The translations under genes were made by a program, and so were the position numbers. From Adenophora triphylla var. japonica (Eukaryota; Streptophyta; Magnoliopsida; Asterales; Campanulaceae), in NCBI GenBank assembly GCA_022495995.1, contig JAFEMH010002587.1, forward strand, positions 264,697 to 328,696: 64,000 bases of DNA, written 5' to 3'. Positions 21,099-31,382 of this stretch are shown one piece after another (position 1 is the stretch's first letter; each line of letters begins with the position of its first letter). The notes under the pieces are model-generated. The model had not been told where the DNA came from and did not search any database. It worked only from the letters and a program-made list of their open reading frames with translations.

Positions 21099-22536
21099 AC
21101 ATTCTAACTCCATTAATTCTATACACTCAAACCAAACCCCATCTCATTCAAATGCCTACCAGCCTTGGACCTCCAAACCCTATGCTGGCCAAGCCACTTC
21201 CAGATCCATTAGACAAGATCCATCGCCTTTACCTCCTCATAACTCAAACCGCTCCAAATCCCATTCACCTGCCAAATCCCCAACTCCTCCCAACTCACCC
21301 CTAAGACAAAGAACCTATCCTATTTCCCCCCACACTACTCTTTCACACTCTCCATTCAAATCACCTTCTCAAAATATTCCCCCTCAAACCGCTCCTACCA
21401 AGTCACCACCTAACCCCTTTACTCAACCTAAAACTACCCATTTCCAACCGCCTCCTACTTTCCAAACCGCTTCCACCTCAATCGCCCCTCCATCTGAATA
21501 CTCTCAAATTCTTTCAACCCTTAACCTAATCCAAAGCCAGCTCATAATAAACCAAGGCCATGTCATTCAGCTAACCACTTCAAATGACTTCCTTCAAGCC
21601 TCCAATACCTCTATCACTGAATCCAACCGCACCCTTCTTGCCAAGGTGGATTCTCAAACCCATGAAATGGCCAATGTTAAATCCTCTTTGCTTGATGCCA
21701 TTAAGGGGGAGAGACCTACTGCAATTGCATCCACCTCTACTGATCAAACCGCTTCTGTGGTCAAAACAGCTGCTGAGAACTGCTTCAATGCATTCCAGCA
21801 ATCTCTTGAAGATGGTATGATCAAAGCCTTGGGTGATAAAGCATCTCTTGCTGAGCTCAACAAAATTCTCAAGGAGCTTGGTGAGGACATCTGCAAAGCC
21901 ATTGGGAAAGATCTCACTTTGCTGAAGCATGAATTCCTTGAAATGCTTGACTCCAGACCGCAATCAGAAGCCAACCTCAAGCCTGTCCTTGAATCCATTC
22001 AGACCAGTCTCCTTGAAGAAATGGACTTGCATAAAGGAGAGCTGGCCATTAAGATGAATATTGTTGAAGATACTCTGAAGGCCAAGATTGATGAGGTAAA
22101 AGACGAGTTCAATGACCGCTTGGACAACCTCAAGACAGGATTTAATTCCAAGATTGAATCTGCATTCCATGATCTGAAATCCTCCTTGAAGGTCAGCATA
22201 AATCTTGTGCCTATGGAAAATGCCATAGCCACCCAAACTGCTGCCATTAAAGAAGAAATCCACATTTGCTTCAATTCTTTAAACTCCTCATTTCATACCC
22301 TTATAAATGACCAAATTTAGCAAGTTAGAGGAAACTCTAGAGGAGTGGGTGAAGTTAATTTAAGGCTGGCAAAGCAAGAAAGTTCTATGAAGAAACTAGA
22401 TGCAACCATTGCCAGAACCGCTGAAGAAGTTAGAAGGATGAGGAAAGCCATGGCAATAGACCAATCCGCCCATGCTGAACCGCGTCAAGCAGAAGATGAA
22501 GTGAACAAGCCTCGTCAGCAACGGCATCAGCATTAG
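21099..22536 (+). pseudogene. envelope-like ORF of the SIRE-lineage element, 3' part
   Basis: Continues in frame from 3656. A Ser/Pro/Asn-rich stretch (about 21100-21500) leads into a long helical region with heptad-like spacing (from SEYSQILSTLNLIQSQLI on, and again LAKQESSMKKLDATIARTAE), probably a coiled coil. A TAG at 22318-22320 interrupts it before the natural end at 22534-22536. No signal peptide or membrane span is evident, so 'envelope-like' describes only its position after pol. The same layout is seen at 41995-43868. Confidence 0.6.
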
Positions 22537-23047
22537 AACCGCTTCATTGTAATTTCTTTCCTTTTGCTGATTTACTTTTGCTTTTTAGACCGCATTATCC
22601 ATGTATTTCTTTTGGTCTATATTTTTGCTTTTGCAACCATGTAATTTCCTTTCATACCTTGTACCTGTAACCGCTTAAGGTATTAATGAAAATTGCATCA
22701 TGGTTCCAAAACTTTGTTCATATCAAACTGCTTGTTTGAAGAACAATGAAACCGCTTATGGTTTTAAAACCTCATTCAAATATTTTCGAACTTAAAATCA
22801 TACTTTTGAAATGAAGTTTAAACAATCAGTTTAAACCGCACTTTAAACATAATCTCATATTTTTCAAGTGCACTGAATGCATCTCTATACTTTTCAAGTT
22901 GTAAGTTTTCATTCTTTAAATAGTATAGAAATCTATAGCTTAAGCTAATGTGTGCATTGACTTGGGACATGACTTACTATGTTAATTCTTATGGACATGT
23001 TTTTACCAAGTACAATGTTTGCTTTTGCTGTAGTAGGTAACGGCATC
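22537..23047 (+). other. 3' untranslated region of the SIRE-lineage element
   Basis: AT-rich, with recurring AACCGCTT-like words also seen in the LTR. No ORF. Confidence 0.5.
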
Positions 23048-23065
23048 AATCAAATAGGGGAAGAT
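23048..23065 (+). other. polypurine tract of the SIRE-lineage element
   Basis: ATCAAATAGGGGAAGAT directly before TGTTGGGTATG. Confidence 0.75.
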
Positions 23066-24583
23066 TGTTGGGTATGCATATTTTAACCCTCCTAGATTAG
23101 CTTAAGATTTGATTGATACCATAACCTCCTCTCTATTTTAAGGACTTTAGGCCCATATGTAATGAAGCTTAGACTTCAATTTTTTAGCTAAATCCATTTT
23201 ATAGAATAGGATAATTTAGGCTTGAAGACTGGCACAAGACTCATTGGATATGAGGATGCAGTTCAAATGTTTCAGACCGCTTCATCAAAATCGCCTTGCA
23301 GAACCGCTCCAAGATAACTGCCTTGTGGAATCCTTTGTCTGAAATCACTTGTGAACTCTAGTGTGTAAACCGCCTTGTTGAACTGCTCATGCAAACTGCA
23401 CTGCAGTTCCAATCTCAAACCACACTGATGGAACCTCCTCTTGGTGAAACCGCTCATGTCTAAATCGCCCTTTACCAGATCGCTTCAATGATTGAGACTT
23501 GAAGTGAACCACATTTGACCGTTGGAATCCACATCAGCAATATCAAATGTCAATCACCATATCTTGTCACGTGACTACCTATCAGACAAGATCTGCAAGG
23601 ATCTTGAAAAGGTGACAGATGTCCTAACTACCTTAATTGCAGCTGAGGCCTGATCAGCTTTACCTGCAACTACTGTACCAAAGGACAAAAGTGGTTATTG
23701 TGGACCAATGGGAAAGCACCAGTACAGTCCTTGCAACAGCTGTGTCCAATGGCTAGTTCCTTGGTGCTTGGGTATAAATACCCCTAATCTTCACCACTTG
23801 AAGATTGCTTGAGAAATTGATTTGCTGTGAGTTCATACGAAGTTGAAGTTCTGCCCAAAAAAAATCCAGTCCTTTGAATCTTCATCTTCCTACTTAAAGA
23901 AATATATCCCAGCCCAGAAATCAAGCCTTAACACCATCAAGAATCATTGTGCTATCCATCTCATAGATTTAAAGAGCCTTGATCTTGCTTACACACACAC
24001 AGCTCACTTGTTTAATCACATAGATTATTCATTTGAGAAACACCGGTTATAGTCTAGGATTTGTTCTTCATAGAATAGATTTTAAATCTGAGTATTGTAC
24101 TTTGTACTTTGTAATCTCTCATACTCAATATTAAAATCACTCTTAGAAAATCCAAGACTAACCATCTTGGTAGTGAACGTAGATCGTTTATCGATTGAAC
24201 CACTCCAAATATTTTGTTCTTACATTTCTGCATTTATTATTTCTTGTGCTTATTAATTATCTATCTTTTTCTCTGTTTGATCTTATTTGTAGTTATCCAT
24301 CATTGAGAATTTTGTTTGGAGTTAACTTTGTCAAACCTCACTTTCAGTTTTATAACTGATCACAAAACCGCACTATAAACCGCTTTGCAAACCGCACCTC
24401 CAAAACCGATTTGTAACTCAAGTATTCTGCTGTGCATTTTACAACTCTACTTGCAGTTTATAACACACTGCAAGCGGTTTTATAAGCTAAGAGGTTTAGT
24501 TTTAAAAGAGGGCAAAATTTGTAATAGCTATTCACCCCCCTTCTAGCTATTTTTCACCCTTGTTGCCACTTTTGGGACCAACA
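23066..24583 (+). repeat. 3' LTR of the SIRE-lineage copia element
   Basis: 1518 bp with 6-bp inverted ends TGTTGG...CCAACA. TATAAATA at 23773-23780 is the likely promoter. Many AACCGC/ACCGCTT words occur across the LTR. The base run after it (TATTA, 24584-24588) would be the right target duplication; the left one is outside the window. Confidence 0.85.
23773..23780 (+). promoter_or_regulatory. LTR TATA box of the SIRE-lineage element
   Basis: TATAAATA within GGGTATAAATACCCC, about 700 bp into the LTR. Confidence 0.6.
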
Positions 24584-25325
24584 TATTAAGAGTGTGGCCC
24601 CAGATCCAAGTTTCTGCATGCCTAATCTATCTAGTTACTCTGGGGATTCTAGGGCGAGAACCCATGTAGGCGGGTTTGAGGCGACAATGTCTTTATTGAC
24701 TGAAAATGAGGCGGTGTTGTGTAGAGCTTTGGTAAGCACATTGGCGGATCATGCCTTGGATTGGTTTTTGGCTCAGCCCCCAGAGACGATAACTGGTTAC
24801 CAAGATTTTAAGGGGAAATTCTTGGCGAGATTTAGTGCGTCTGGTTTACAGCCAGTGCGAAAGCAGGAATTATGCAGCCTTAAGCAGAAAGAGGGAGAGG
24901 GGATTGCAAGCTTTACGGACAGGTTCATGAGCGTTGCAAACCAAATTTATGATATTGACCAGGGCCAGATAATCATGTTATACAATGCCAGTTTGCTGCC
25001 ATGTCCTTTTAAGCAAGAGTTGGGCATGAGATTGCCGAAGACCACTGGGGAATTATATGAGAGGGTCAGAGGATTTTGGGGAGGTGCGAAGGATTATGAG
25101 GTGAAAGGAACTCATGCGGCAAGTTCGGCGGCAAAGAAGGTTGTAAAGGATAGAGTTGAGGTGGTGCGAGATGATAGGAGGGGATCTGGCATCAACCGGG
25201 GCGGAGGTCAGGCAGGAGGTAGTGGGGGCCGTGGTGGTGGCCGTAATGGTGGCCAAGGTGATCAGCCAAGGAGAATTATCAAGTACAGTAGATTGAACAC
25301 CCCAATCAGCGAGATCTTGACGTGA
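24584..25325 (+). pseudogene. Tat gag (capsid part)
   Basis: Open frame containing the retrotransposon gag fold: HALDWFLAQPPETITGYQDF, KFLARFSASGLQPVRKQELC and DRFMSVANQIYDIDQGQI. The N-terminus is lost at the junction with the copia LTR. The frame stops at 25323-25325 ahead of a Gly-rich basic stretch (GGRNGGQGDQPRR) and the zinc finger. Confidence 0.8.
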
Positions 25326-25540
25326 GTAAATATGCCTACACCGTACCCCATCAAGGAAGGGACTTCATCAGCCAGGGATCAGAACAGATATTGTGATTAT
25401 CACAGAGATAGAGGGCATATAACTAATGATTGTTACAACTTGAGGTGAGTGATTCTGATGCAGATTGACAGGGGCGATTTGAAGGAGAATTTATAGGAGA
25501 ATGTTGAGCGAGATGATTAGTGAAGGCAGGAGCGAAATAT
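25326..25540 (+). pseudogene. Tat gag C-terminus with zinc finger
   Basis: After the stop the same polyprotein continues with NRYCDYHRDRGHITNDCYNL, the CxxH...HxxxxC finger typical of Tat gag. Further stops occur near 25446 and 25494. It is too broken to be listed as a gene. Confidence 0.65.
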
Positions 25541-25677
25541 GGTGGATGTGATTCATGACCCGTTGCCCAGTATGGCCCAGCTAAATAACCAAATCATGAC
25601 TTTGTCGCATACTTTTGATGTTCCCCAGTATCCCGCCAGCGAAGATAGAGTGATCAGCTTTTCCCGGCGAGAATTGG

Positions 25678-26388
25678 TTGTCACTAAGAGAAATTATCAC
25701 GATGTATCCATGCAACAACATAGTGCAACGTGTCATGGTGGATTTGGGGGCAAGCAGGAATGTGCTGTATTATGATGCTTTTAAAAGGATGAACTATACG
25801 GAGGCCAATTTGGTGCCATATAAGGGATATTTGGAAGGATTTACCAACCATTTTGTTAAAGTGAAGGGGACAATCATGTTGGAAGTCAAGATTGGAGAGG
25901 GAAGGTTGGCGAGAAGTGAAAACATTGAATTCATGGTGATTGACCTTGTTTCCCCTTACAATGCTATAGTGGGAATCCCGTTCATGTTGAGCTTTGAAAT
26001 GGTTTTATCGATTCCCCACCAAAGGGTGAAATATCCTACTCCCAATGGGATAGGCTATTTGACGAGCGAGGTGATCACAGCGATAAGGAAAAAGAAAGAA
26101 ATGCAAAAGGCTAAGGCGGAAAGCACAAGCTCAATAACCACCAAGTCTGATTCTCGCCCATTGAGGATAAATGTGGTTGAAATTGTGGAGGTTGTGGATG
26201 ATGAGTCTGCTTGGATAGTGACAGATAGTATGACTAATGGGACAGCTATGGTAGTTGCAGTGGCCAGGGAAATTCCAGAGGTGATGACAGTTGAAGTTGA
26301 GGAGGTGCAAGAAGCGGAGGAGTTGGGTGTGCGAGAATCTAGTATGGTTGTTGTGCGAGAACCTAGAAATGAAGTGGTTGAGTTGTGA
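25678..26388 (+). pseudogene. Tat aspartic protease
   Basis: A retropepsin-type domain: MVDLGASRNVLYYDAF carries the catalytic Asp (DxGA), and NIEFMVIDLVSPYNAIVGIP is the second half with the conserved YNAIxG. In vivo the protease would cut Gag-Pol as a dimer. The frame ends at 26386-26388 in a Val/Glu-rich linker. Confidence 0.8.
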
Positions 26389-26424
26389 GAACCTGAGGAC
26401 AATGCTCCTGAGCAGGAAGTTGAT

Positions 26425-27541
26425 GTGGCAGAGATGCGGGAACCCGAGCCTGAGGTGGCTGAGCAGAATGTTGATGGCGAGAACAATTTTGCAATGGAAG
26501 TAGTGAATGTGGCCCAGAATTTGAGCTATACAAGGGTGGTGAGGTTGGTATATGTGGCAGAGCCGAGGATTGAGGAAATTGTTGAAGAAATTGTTGATGA
26601 GACTAATGAGGATTGTGAGACCATTGAGGTGGAGGATACAGAGAGGCGGCCTACTGGGAACATTTTTGCTGATCCCAGGAAGGCGATTGTCGCCAAGGGA
26701 AAGAAAAGGAAAAGAATGGAAGTGGAGACTTTGCAAGTGCAGGATGAGCCTGACATTCAGGCAGGAGAAGAGTTGGAAGAGGTGGAAGTGAACAGTTATT
26801 TTCCAGAACAGAAAACAAAGATTGGTAAACAATTGTCGCGAGATGAGCGGGAATGCTTGATTGAGTTTTTGAAGGAGAATTTGGATGTGTTTGCTTGGTG
26901 ACCAGAGGATATGAGGGGAATTGACGAGAATGTGGCTATGTAATGTTTGAACGCGGATCCTAATGTAGAGCCGTTCAAGCAAAAAGTTAGGCATTTGTCG
27001 CCTGAGAAGGAGATTGTAGTTTTGGAGGAGGTTGACAAGCTATTGAAGGCGGAAATAATTGAGAAGATACAATATCCTATTTGGTTGGCCTATCCAGTGA
27101 TGGTTTTAAAGTCTAACAAGAAATGGAGAATGTGCATAGATTTTACGGACTTGAATACGGCATGCCCCAAGGATTGCTATCCTTTGCCAAAGATTGATAA
27201 ATTGGTTGATTCTATTGCCGGCCACAAGGTCTTCAGTTTTATTGATGCTTATTCGGGGTACCATCAGATCAAAATGGCCGAGGAGGATAGGGCGAAGACG
27301 GCATTCAGGACCCCAAAGGGAAATTTTTGTTATAAGATGATGCCATTCAGATTGAAGAATGCTGGGGCGACTTATCAACGAATGGTGAATGAGGTGTTTA
27401 AGTCATAGATTGGGCGGAATATTGAGGCGTACATTAACGATATGGTGATAAAGACCAAAGAGAATAATCATTTTCTAGATCTTGCTGAGACATTTGAGAA
27501 TTTGAGGCGAAATTCAATGAAGTTGAAACCTAGTAAGTGTA
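26425..27541 (+). pseudogene. Tat linker and reverse transcriptase
   Basis: Acidic linker, then IGKQLSRDERECLIEFLKEN leading into RT. Visible RT motifs are KKWRMCIDFTDLNTACPKDC, FSFIDAYSGYHQI (first catalytic Asp) and FRLKNAGATYQRMV. The YVDD box reads YIND at about 27433, so one of the paired catalytic Asp residues is Asn. Stops at 26899-26901, 26941-26943 and 27406-27408 break the frame. Not functional. Confidence 0.82.
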
Positions 27542-27544
27542 CCT

Positions 27545-28272
27545 TTGGAGTCACTACGGAATTTCTTTTTGGGGTTTTTGGCGAATAGACGCGTGATTGA
27601 AGCCAACCCAGAGAAAATTCAGGCTTTGTTGGACATGTCGCCTCCAACTTCTATCCGCGAGATCCAACGGTTGAATGGAAGGATAATTGCATTGGGGCGG
27701 TTTATCTCTAGATCTGCGGAAAGATGTTTACCCTTTTTTAAGGTGTTGAAAGGCGGGAAAAAGTTTGAATGGGATGAAGAATGCGAAATGGCATTTGAAG
27801 AAATGAAGGCGTACTTGGGGAAGCCACCTTTGTTATGTAGCCCAGTTAAAGGGGAAGAGCTTTTTGTGTACCTGGCGGCATCAGATTATGCGGTTGCCAC
27901 AGTTTTGGTGAGAGAGGATGGAGGTATTCAAAGGCCAATGGAGGCATCAAATTATGAGATTGAATCGAGATATTTTAATGCCGAGAAGTTGGCTTACGCT
28001 CTGGTAGTGGCGGCGAGAAAATTGAGGGCTTATTTTGTCGCCCACTCTATTGTTGTGTTGTTTGATGCCCCTTGAGAAAGATTTTGCAGCAACCTGATTT
28101 GGCGGGAAGATTATTGAAATGGTCAATTGAGTTGATAGAGTTTGATATAAGGTATGAATCCCGCAGAGCGATAAAGGCGCAGGCGCTGACTGATTTTATT
28201 GTTGAAACTTCATTTACTAAGTCTCAGGCGGAATTGGTTGAGGAAACAGGGAAGAAAAAGGCAGCAAAATGA
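27545..28272 (+). pseudogene. Tat RT connection and first RNase H
   Basis: NPEKIQALLDMSPPTSIREI and GRIIALGRFISRSAERCLPF belong to the RT thumb/connection. FVYLAASDYAVATVLVREDG and YFNAEKLAYALVVAARKLR belong to the gypsy RNase H. The frame is shifted just upstream of 27545 and stopped at 28073-28075. Confidence 0.78.
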
Positions 28273-28275
28273 GCG

Positions 28276-28710
28276 GTGCCTAGTTTGATTGAGGAGAAGG
28301 AGAGGCCGGCGGAATGTTGGGTTTTGCATGTGGATGGCTCGTCAGCCAAGTATAGAGGAGGCGCGGGAATAATTTTGGTGTCACCTGACGAAGAGTATAA
28401 ATATGAGAAGGCATTCAGATTCAAGTTTTCAGTGTCGAACAACCATGCAGAGTATGAGGCCTTGGTGGCGGGAATTGAATTGGCGAGGGATATTGGGGTG
28501 AAAAGAATTGTGGTCATTCTGATTCTCAGCTGATCGTGAATCAAGTTTAAGGCGAGTATGGGGTGGTGAACTCAGTTTTGATAAAGTACTGTAATTTGGC
28601 GAGAAGCATTTTGAGCGGGTTTGAGTTTTGGGAGCTGGTTCAAATTGATAGGGCCGAGAATTCTCAGGCAGATGCTTTGAGCAGGGAGGCTGGAGGCGAA
28701 ATGAATGAGG
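28276..28710 (+). pseudogene. Tat second (archaeal-type) RNase H
   Basis: WVLHVDGSSAKYRGGAGIIL and NNHAEYEALVAGIELARDIG are the signature of the extra RNase H acquired by the Tat lineage. The frame shifts near 28515 and continues to AENSQADALSREAG. Catalytic Asp (HVDGS) and Glu (HAEYEAL) are present. Confidence 0.8.
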
Positions 28711-30029
28711 CGGCTAGTGAGCCAATGATTGAAAATGTTGCCATGCCGGCAATCAATAAGCCCCTAGTGATGGAGATTGAGGAGGCTGAGAGAAATTGGG
28801 TGACGAAAATGAAAGATTTTTTGGATAAGGGGGAATTGACGCCTGATGAGGAAAGGGCTAAGTTGATAAAGTTGACCTCACCGTGGTTTACTGTGCAGGA
28901 TGGTATTTTATATAGAAAATCATTTTCGAAGCCGCTGATGAAATGTATAGAGCCAAGCCTAGTGCCAAAAGTTTTGTTTGAAATTCATGAAGGCGTGTGT
29001 GGAGGCCATCCAGGGGTTAGATCATTGGTGGAAAAAGTTTTGTTTCATGGGTATTACTGGCCCAGTTTGAGGAAAGATGTTGAGGCTTATGTGAAGAAAT
29101 GTGAGAAGTGCCAAAGATTCGGCAATATTCCGCGGCAACCAGCAACTGAGCAGACCCCGATCTTAGCGACATGGCCGTTCGACATGTGGGGAATAGATTT
29201 GATTGGGCCATTCCCAAAGGCCAAGGGAGGATGTCAGCATGTAGTTGTCGCCATTGATTATTTTACGAAGTGGACTAAAGCGAAGGCCTTGGCGATAATC
29301 AGTAAAGATAATGTGATCAGGTTTATTCAGGAAAATATTTGGTGTAGATATGGGCTGCCCAGAGCTATTGTTTCTGATCATGGAACACAGTTTGGGAAGA
29401 AGTTTTCTGCGGAATGTGCGAGAATGAATGTAAAGCATTGGATGTCGGCGGTGTATAGGCCACAATGTAATGGGCAGGCTGAGGCGGAAAATAAGCAGAT
29501 CATTGCCGCCCTTTGCAAGAATCTAGAAGGAAGAGGCGGTGCCTGGTTAGAAGAATTGCCGACGGCATTGTGGTATGTCAGAACCACCATAAAGGGCTCA
29601 ACTGGTGAGATGGCGTTCGCGCTGACTTATGGATTTGAAGCCAAGGCACCGGCCGAGATGGCGTTGCCGACATATCGAGTGACTTATTATGATGAGGCGA
29701 GAAATGGCCAGAGGCGTTGCAATGATTTGGATCTTAGTGATGAGAAGAGGCTGCAGGCGAGAATGAAGATGATAAATTATAAGCAGAAGATGAAGGCTCA
29801 GCATGACAAGCGAGTTTACAAGAGATCATTTAATGTCGGTGATTGGGTTCTTAGAAGTGCGGAGGCCACGGGACCAAAGCCTAGGTTTACTAAGCTGAAT
29901 AAAAAATGGGAGGGGCCGTTTCAGGTGACCAAAGTTGTTCGTGAAGGAACTTACAAGCTGAAGAAACAAGATGGTGAAGAGCTGAAGAATGCGTGGAATG
30001 TCGATCATCTCAAGAGATTTTATCAGTGA
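28711..30029 (+). pseudogene. Tat integrase
   Basis: The longest intact frame of the element (from about 28563). The HHCC zinc finger is seen as HEGVCGGHPG...CEKCQ. The core has MWGIDLIGPFPKAKG (Asp), IVSDHGTQFGKKF (Asp) and GQAEAENKQI (Glu). The C-terminal part carries NKKWEGPFQVTKVVREGTY, the GPF/Y module. All three catalytic residues appear in place, unlike the RT of the same element. It inserts cDNA into the genome in intact relatives. Confidence 0.85.
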
Positions 30030-30338
30030 AGTTGCCGCGTCTTCAACCATATTTTGATGGTCATCCTAGATAGCAAAAGTTATATAACTTTTCTTGTAAT
30101 TTAATCGTTATGATTGTCGCTCACATGGGGAAAATTTATGTAAAATTTGTCATTCTAGAGGGATGTAACTTGTATATATGATGAAAAAAGATGGCGGGAA
30201 TCTTTCAGCGACATGTTTGTATTGTGTTCATCCATACTAGTAACATTCTAATGAGGTTAATTTTGTGTTTCATGGATCAATGGATGGATGGATGAAGGCG
30301 AGAATCGAGAATTCAGCATGGAATGACGAAAAGAGTAA
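30030..30338 (+). other. spacer after integrase
   Basis: Non-coding; nothing recognised before the repeat blocks. Confidence 0.5.
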
Positions 30339-30512
30339 AAGCTTGAAGATGGAGGCAAGTAGAGATTGCCGCCAAAGCTTGAAGATGGAGGCAAGTAGAG
30401 ATTGCCGCTAAAGCTTGAAGATGGATGCATGTAGAGATTGCCGCTAAAGCTTGACGATTGAGGCAAGTTGCCGCTAAAGCTTGAAGTTGGAGGCGATAAA
30501 GATTGCCGCCGA
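30339..30512. repeat. tandem repeat, about 35-bp unit, 4-5 copies
   Basis: The unit contains AAGCTTGAAGATGGAGGCAA and GTAGAGATTGCCGC, with some shortened copies. Confidence 0.85.
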
Positions 30513-30517
30513 AGATG

Positions 30518-30735
30518 CGTCCTGGCTTGTAGGGCCAAACGCCAGGAACACCGCGTGCTGGCTTGTAGGGCCAGACGCCAGGAACACCGTGTGCTGACTT
30601 GTAGGGCCAGGTAGGGCCAGACGCCAGGAATACCGCATGCTAGCTTGTAGGGCCAGACGCCAGGAACACCGCGCGCTGGCTTGTAGGGCCAGACGCCAGG
30701 AACAATGCGACCTGGCTTGGAGGACCAGGCGCCTG
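30518..30735. repeat. tandem repeat, about 36-bp unit, 6 copies
   Basis: The unit contains GCTGGCTTGTAGGGCCAGAC and GCCAGGAACACCGCG. A 10-bp partial duplication (TAGGGCCAGG) lies near 30602. The long - strand frame across this block is a repeat artefact. Confidence 0.88.
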
Positions 30736-30780
30736 GAACAAAATGGAACAAGATGGGAACAATAAATGTTGGTTAAAGAA

Positions 30781-30915
30781 TCTTGTCGCAGAGGCGATAA
30801 ACATCAAGTGTGTATCTTGTCGCAGAGGCGATAAGCATCAAGTGTGTATCTTGTCACAGAGGCGATAAGCATCAAGTGTGTATCTTGTCGCAGAGGCGAC
30901 ATGGATCAAGTGTGT
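30781..30915. repeat. tandem repeat, 34-bp unit, 4 copies
   Basis: The unit contains CTTGTCGCAGAGGCGATAAG and CATCAAGTGTGTAT. Confidence 0.88.
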
Positions 30916-31382
30916 GAATTGTTGCCAAGTTTATAATATGTTTTATCATGCGGTGTATCTAAAGTCACCGTAAAACTGAGTGGCGAGAATCACGACTAGG
31001 GAGTGAGGCTGCCTAAAGACAAGCCTCACTTTTTTGAAGGGAGTAGTACGTATATAGAGATAAGGTGATTAGATTAAATCTTTGATAAACTATCAAAGCA
31101 AAGTTAGAGTTTTCGAAAGATAAGACAGGCGACATGCAAAAGTTAGAATTTAAAGCAAGTGGGAATTTAAAGCAGGTCATAGAAAACAAAGCAAAGAGAA
31201 AAACATTCATAAAGGCAAGAAGATAAGTGGCCTTCATAAGCGGCATTAAGGGCATCCTTGTTCTTCTGAGAGAGATCAATCCAAGCGAGAATTATATTAT
31301 CAGTACGGAGTGATGGAACAGGCCAGGGAGCTTTGCCAAGAACTGCATCTTCCTCCGCCGGCTGGGTTAGCTCTTCTTCACT
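30916..31382. other. spacer between the repeats and the antisense gene
   Basis: No recognised feature. It may hold the 3' untranslated region of the antisense gene. Confidence 0.4.

Larger units (their letters stand above)
2512..24583 (+). mobile_element. SIRE-lineage copia element, visible 3' portion, twice interrupted
   Basis: The visible parts are the envelope-like ORF (2512-3656 and 21099-22536), the 3' untranslated region, a polypurine tract and a 3' LTR (23066-24583). Its polymerase and 5' LTR must lie left of the window. At its right end it abuts the middle of a gag gene without a boundary of that element, so it appears inserted in the Tat element at 24584. Its own ORF carries the gypsy LTR on the left and the element 3657-21093 in the middle. 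The lineage call rests on LTR ends TGTTGG...CCAACA, the GGGGAAGAT tract and the extra ORF; the polymerase itself is not seen. Confidence 0.65.

Noticed and set aside
21580..22274. Several - strand ORFs opposite the envelope-like ORF
   Set aside because: Shadow frames of the + strand coiled-coil sequence.
26055..26994. Two long - strand ORFs over the Tat protease/RT region
   Set aside because: They are mirror frames of the real gag-pol sequence.
30257..30751. 164-codon - strand ORF
   Set aside because: Made of the 36-bp tandem repeat; repeated VPGVWPYK units are a by-product.
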